Shown in pieces: positions 5,485-5,683 of a stretch of DNA of 5,683 nucleotides. Location of the stretch: NCBI GenBank assembly GCA_007120915.1, contig SKMT01000154.1, positions 1 through 5,683 of the forward strand. Reading direction: 5' to 3'. The notes below the pieces were generated by a model. The model saw nothing but the letters and a program-made list of their open reading frames with translations. It ran no database searches and was not told the origin of the DNA. Position 1 is the first letter of the stretch. Each line of letters opens with the position of its first letter. The DNA comes from Myxococcales bacterium (GTDB lineage: Bacteria; Myxococcota_A; Bradymonadia; Bradymonadales; Bradymonadaceae). The position numbers were made by a program, and so were the translations under genes.

Positions 5485-5533
5485 CCGGCGGCGGCCTGAT
5501 TTTCCCCGGACGGCCTGTGCTTTTTCGCATTGG

Positions 5534-5561
5534 GTGCGGCTCTTCCGGGACGACGCCGCAC
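5534..5561. terminator. Hairpin downstream of yigZ
   Basis: GTGCGGC (5534-5540) and GCCGCAC (5555-5561) form a perfect 7-bp, GC-rich stem with a 14-nt loop, about 50 nt after the yigZ stop codon. A T5 run (5521-5525) lies before the stem rather than after it, so this is not a textbook intrinsic terminator. It may end or stabilise the operon transcript. Confidence 0.35.
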
Positions 5562-5572
5562 GAGACGTGGTA

Positions 5573-5683
5573 ACGCTGCAGCGCGGGACCGCTGAGACGC
5601 AGATAGCGCGGAACGCGGAGGGCGCAGATACGCTGAACATGAGGCGCGGAGCGCTGGACGCGGAGCGCGGAAGAGCACGCGGA
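5573..5683. repeat. Degenerate RCGCGGA heptamer repeat, runs off the window
   Basis: Copies of RCGCGGA occur at 5606-5612, 5613-5619, 5644-5650, 5658-5664, 5665-5671 and 5677-5683. Diverged copies lie between and before them (ACGCAGA 5597-5603, GCGCAGA 5622-5628, ACGCTGA 5630-5636, GCGCTGG 5651-5657, GCGCGGG 5581-5587). Several copies abut in phase. There is no supportable gene here; the frames open across it are low-complexity. It is unlike the first repeat in sequence but shares the 7-bp period and the position after a CDS. Confidence 0.75.

Noticed and set aside
5492..5517. CGGCCTG direct repeat and GGCC pairing followed by T5 as a terminator after yigZ
   Set aside because: The possible stem is only 4 bp, with five bases between it and the T-run; too weak to call.
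5122..5640. 172-codon open frame on the minus strand over the yigZ 3' end and the tail
   Set aside because: It is the reverse of a confident YigZ coding region, and its N-terminal part is translation of repeat and intergenic sequence.

Overview
The window is GC-rich chromosomal DNA, most likely from a myxobacteria-like lineage (Myxococcota, possibly the marine/halophilic Bradymonadales). The main clue is a large outer-membrane lipoprotein with an Asn/Gln-rich linker and a 'GKWRRQ ... LPRN..EGD.P.IA.TTG' core. I recognise that core from lipoproteins common in myxobacterial genomes. Strongly acidic proteins (runs of D/E in two gene products) fit a salt-adapted or marine lifestyle. The lineage is an inference; there is no rRNA in the window to settle it.

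Layout from left to right: (1) the 3' part of a phosphoribosyltransferase gene on +, running in from outside the window. (2) A short convergent gap filled by a heptamer-based tandem repeat whose minus strand carries regularly spaced GGG tracts. (3) An unrecognised acidic protein on -. (4) A 503-residue lipoprotein on +. (5) A compact intergenic region in which a 13-bp-arm inverted repeat is centred on a predicted -10 box. It precedes (6) an 87-residue protein with a winged-helix-like layout on +. (7) An aldo/keto reductase on -, converging on (6) with only 6 bp between stop codons. (8) A divergent intergenic region with a C-rich, G-poor tract. (9) A probable two-gene operon on +: a DUF2795 protein with a near-perfect Shine-Dalgarno, then three bases later a YigZ/IMPACT (UPF0029) protein with no Shine-Dalgarno of its own. 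(10) A tail holding a perfect hairpin and a second, different heptamer repeat that runs out of the window.

The genes do not form one obvious pathway; this looks like ordinary housekeeping and accessory chromosome. Only the DUF2795-yigZ pair is convincingly co-transcribed. I see no tRNA, rRNA, CRISPR array, insertion sequence, phage gene or defence system. The parts most worth a second look are non-coding: the operator-like inverted repeat before the winged-helix gene, and the two unrelated 7-bp-period repeats that each follow a CDS.
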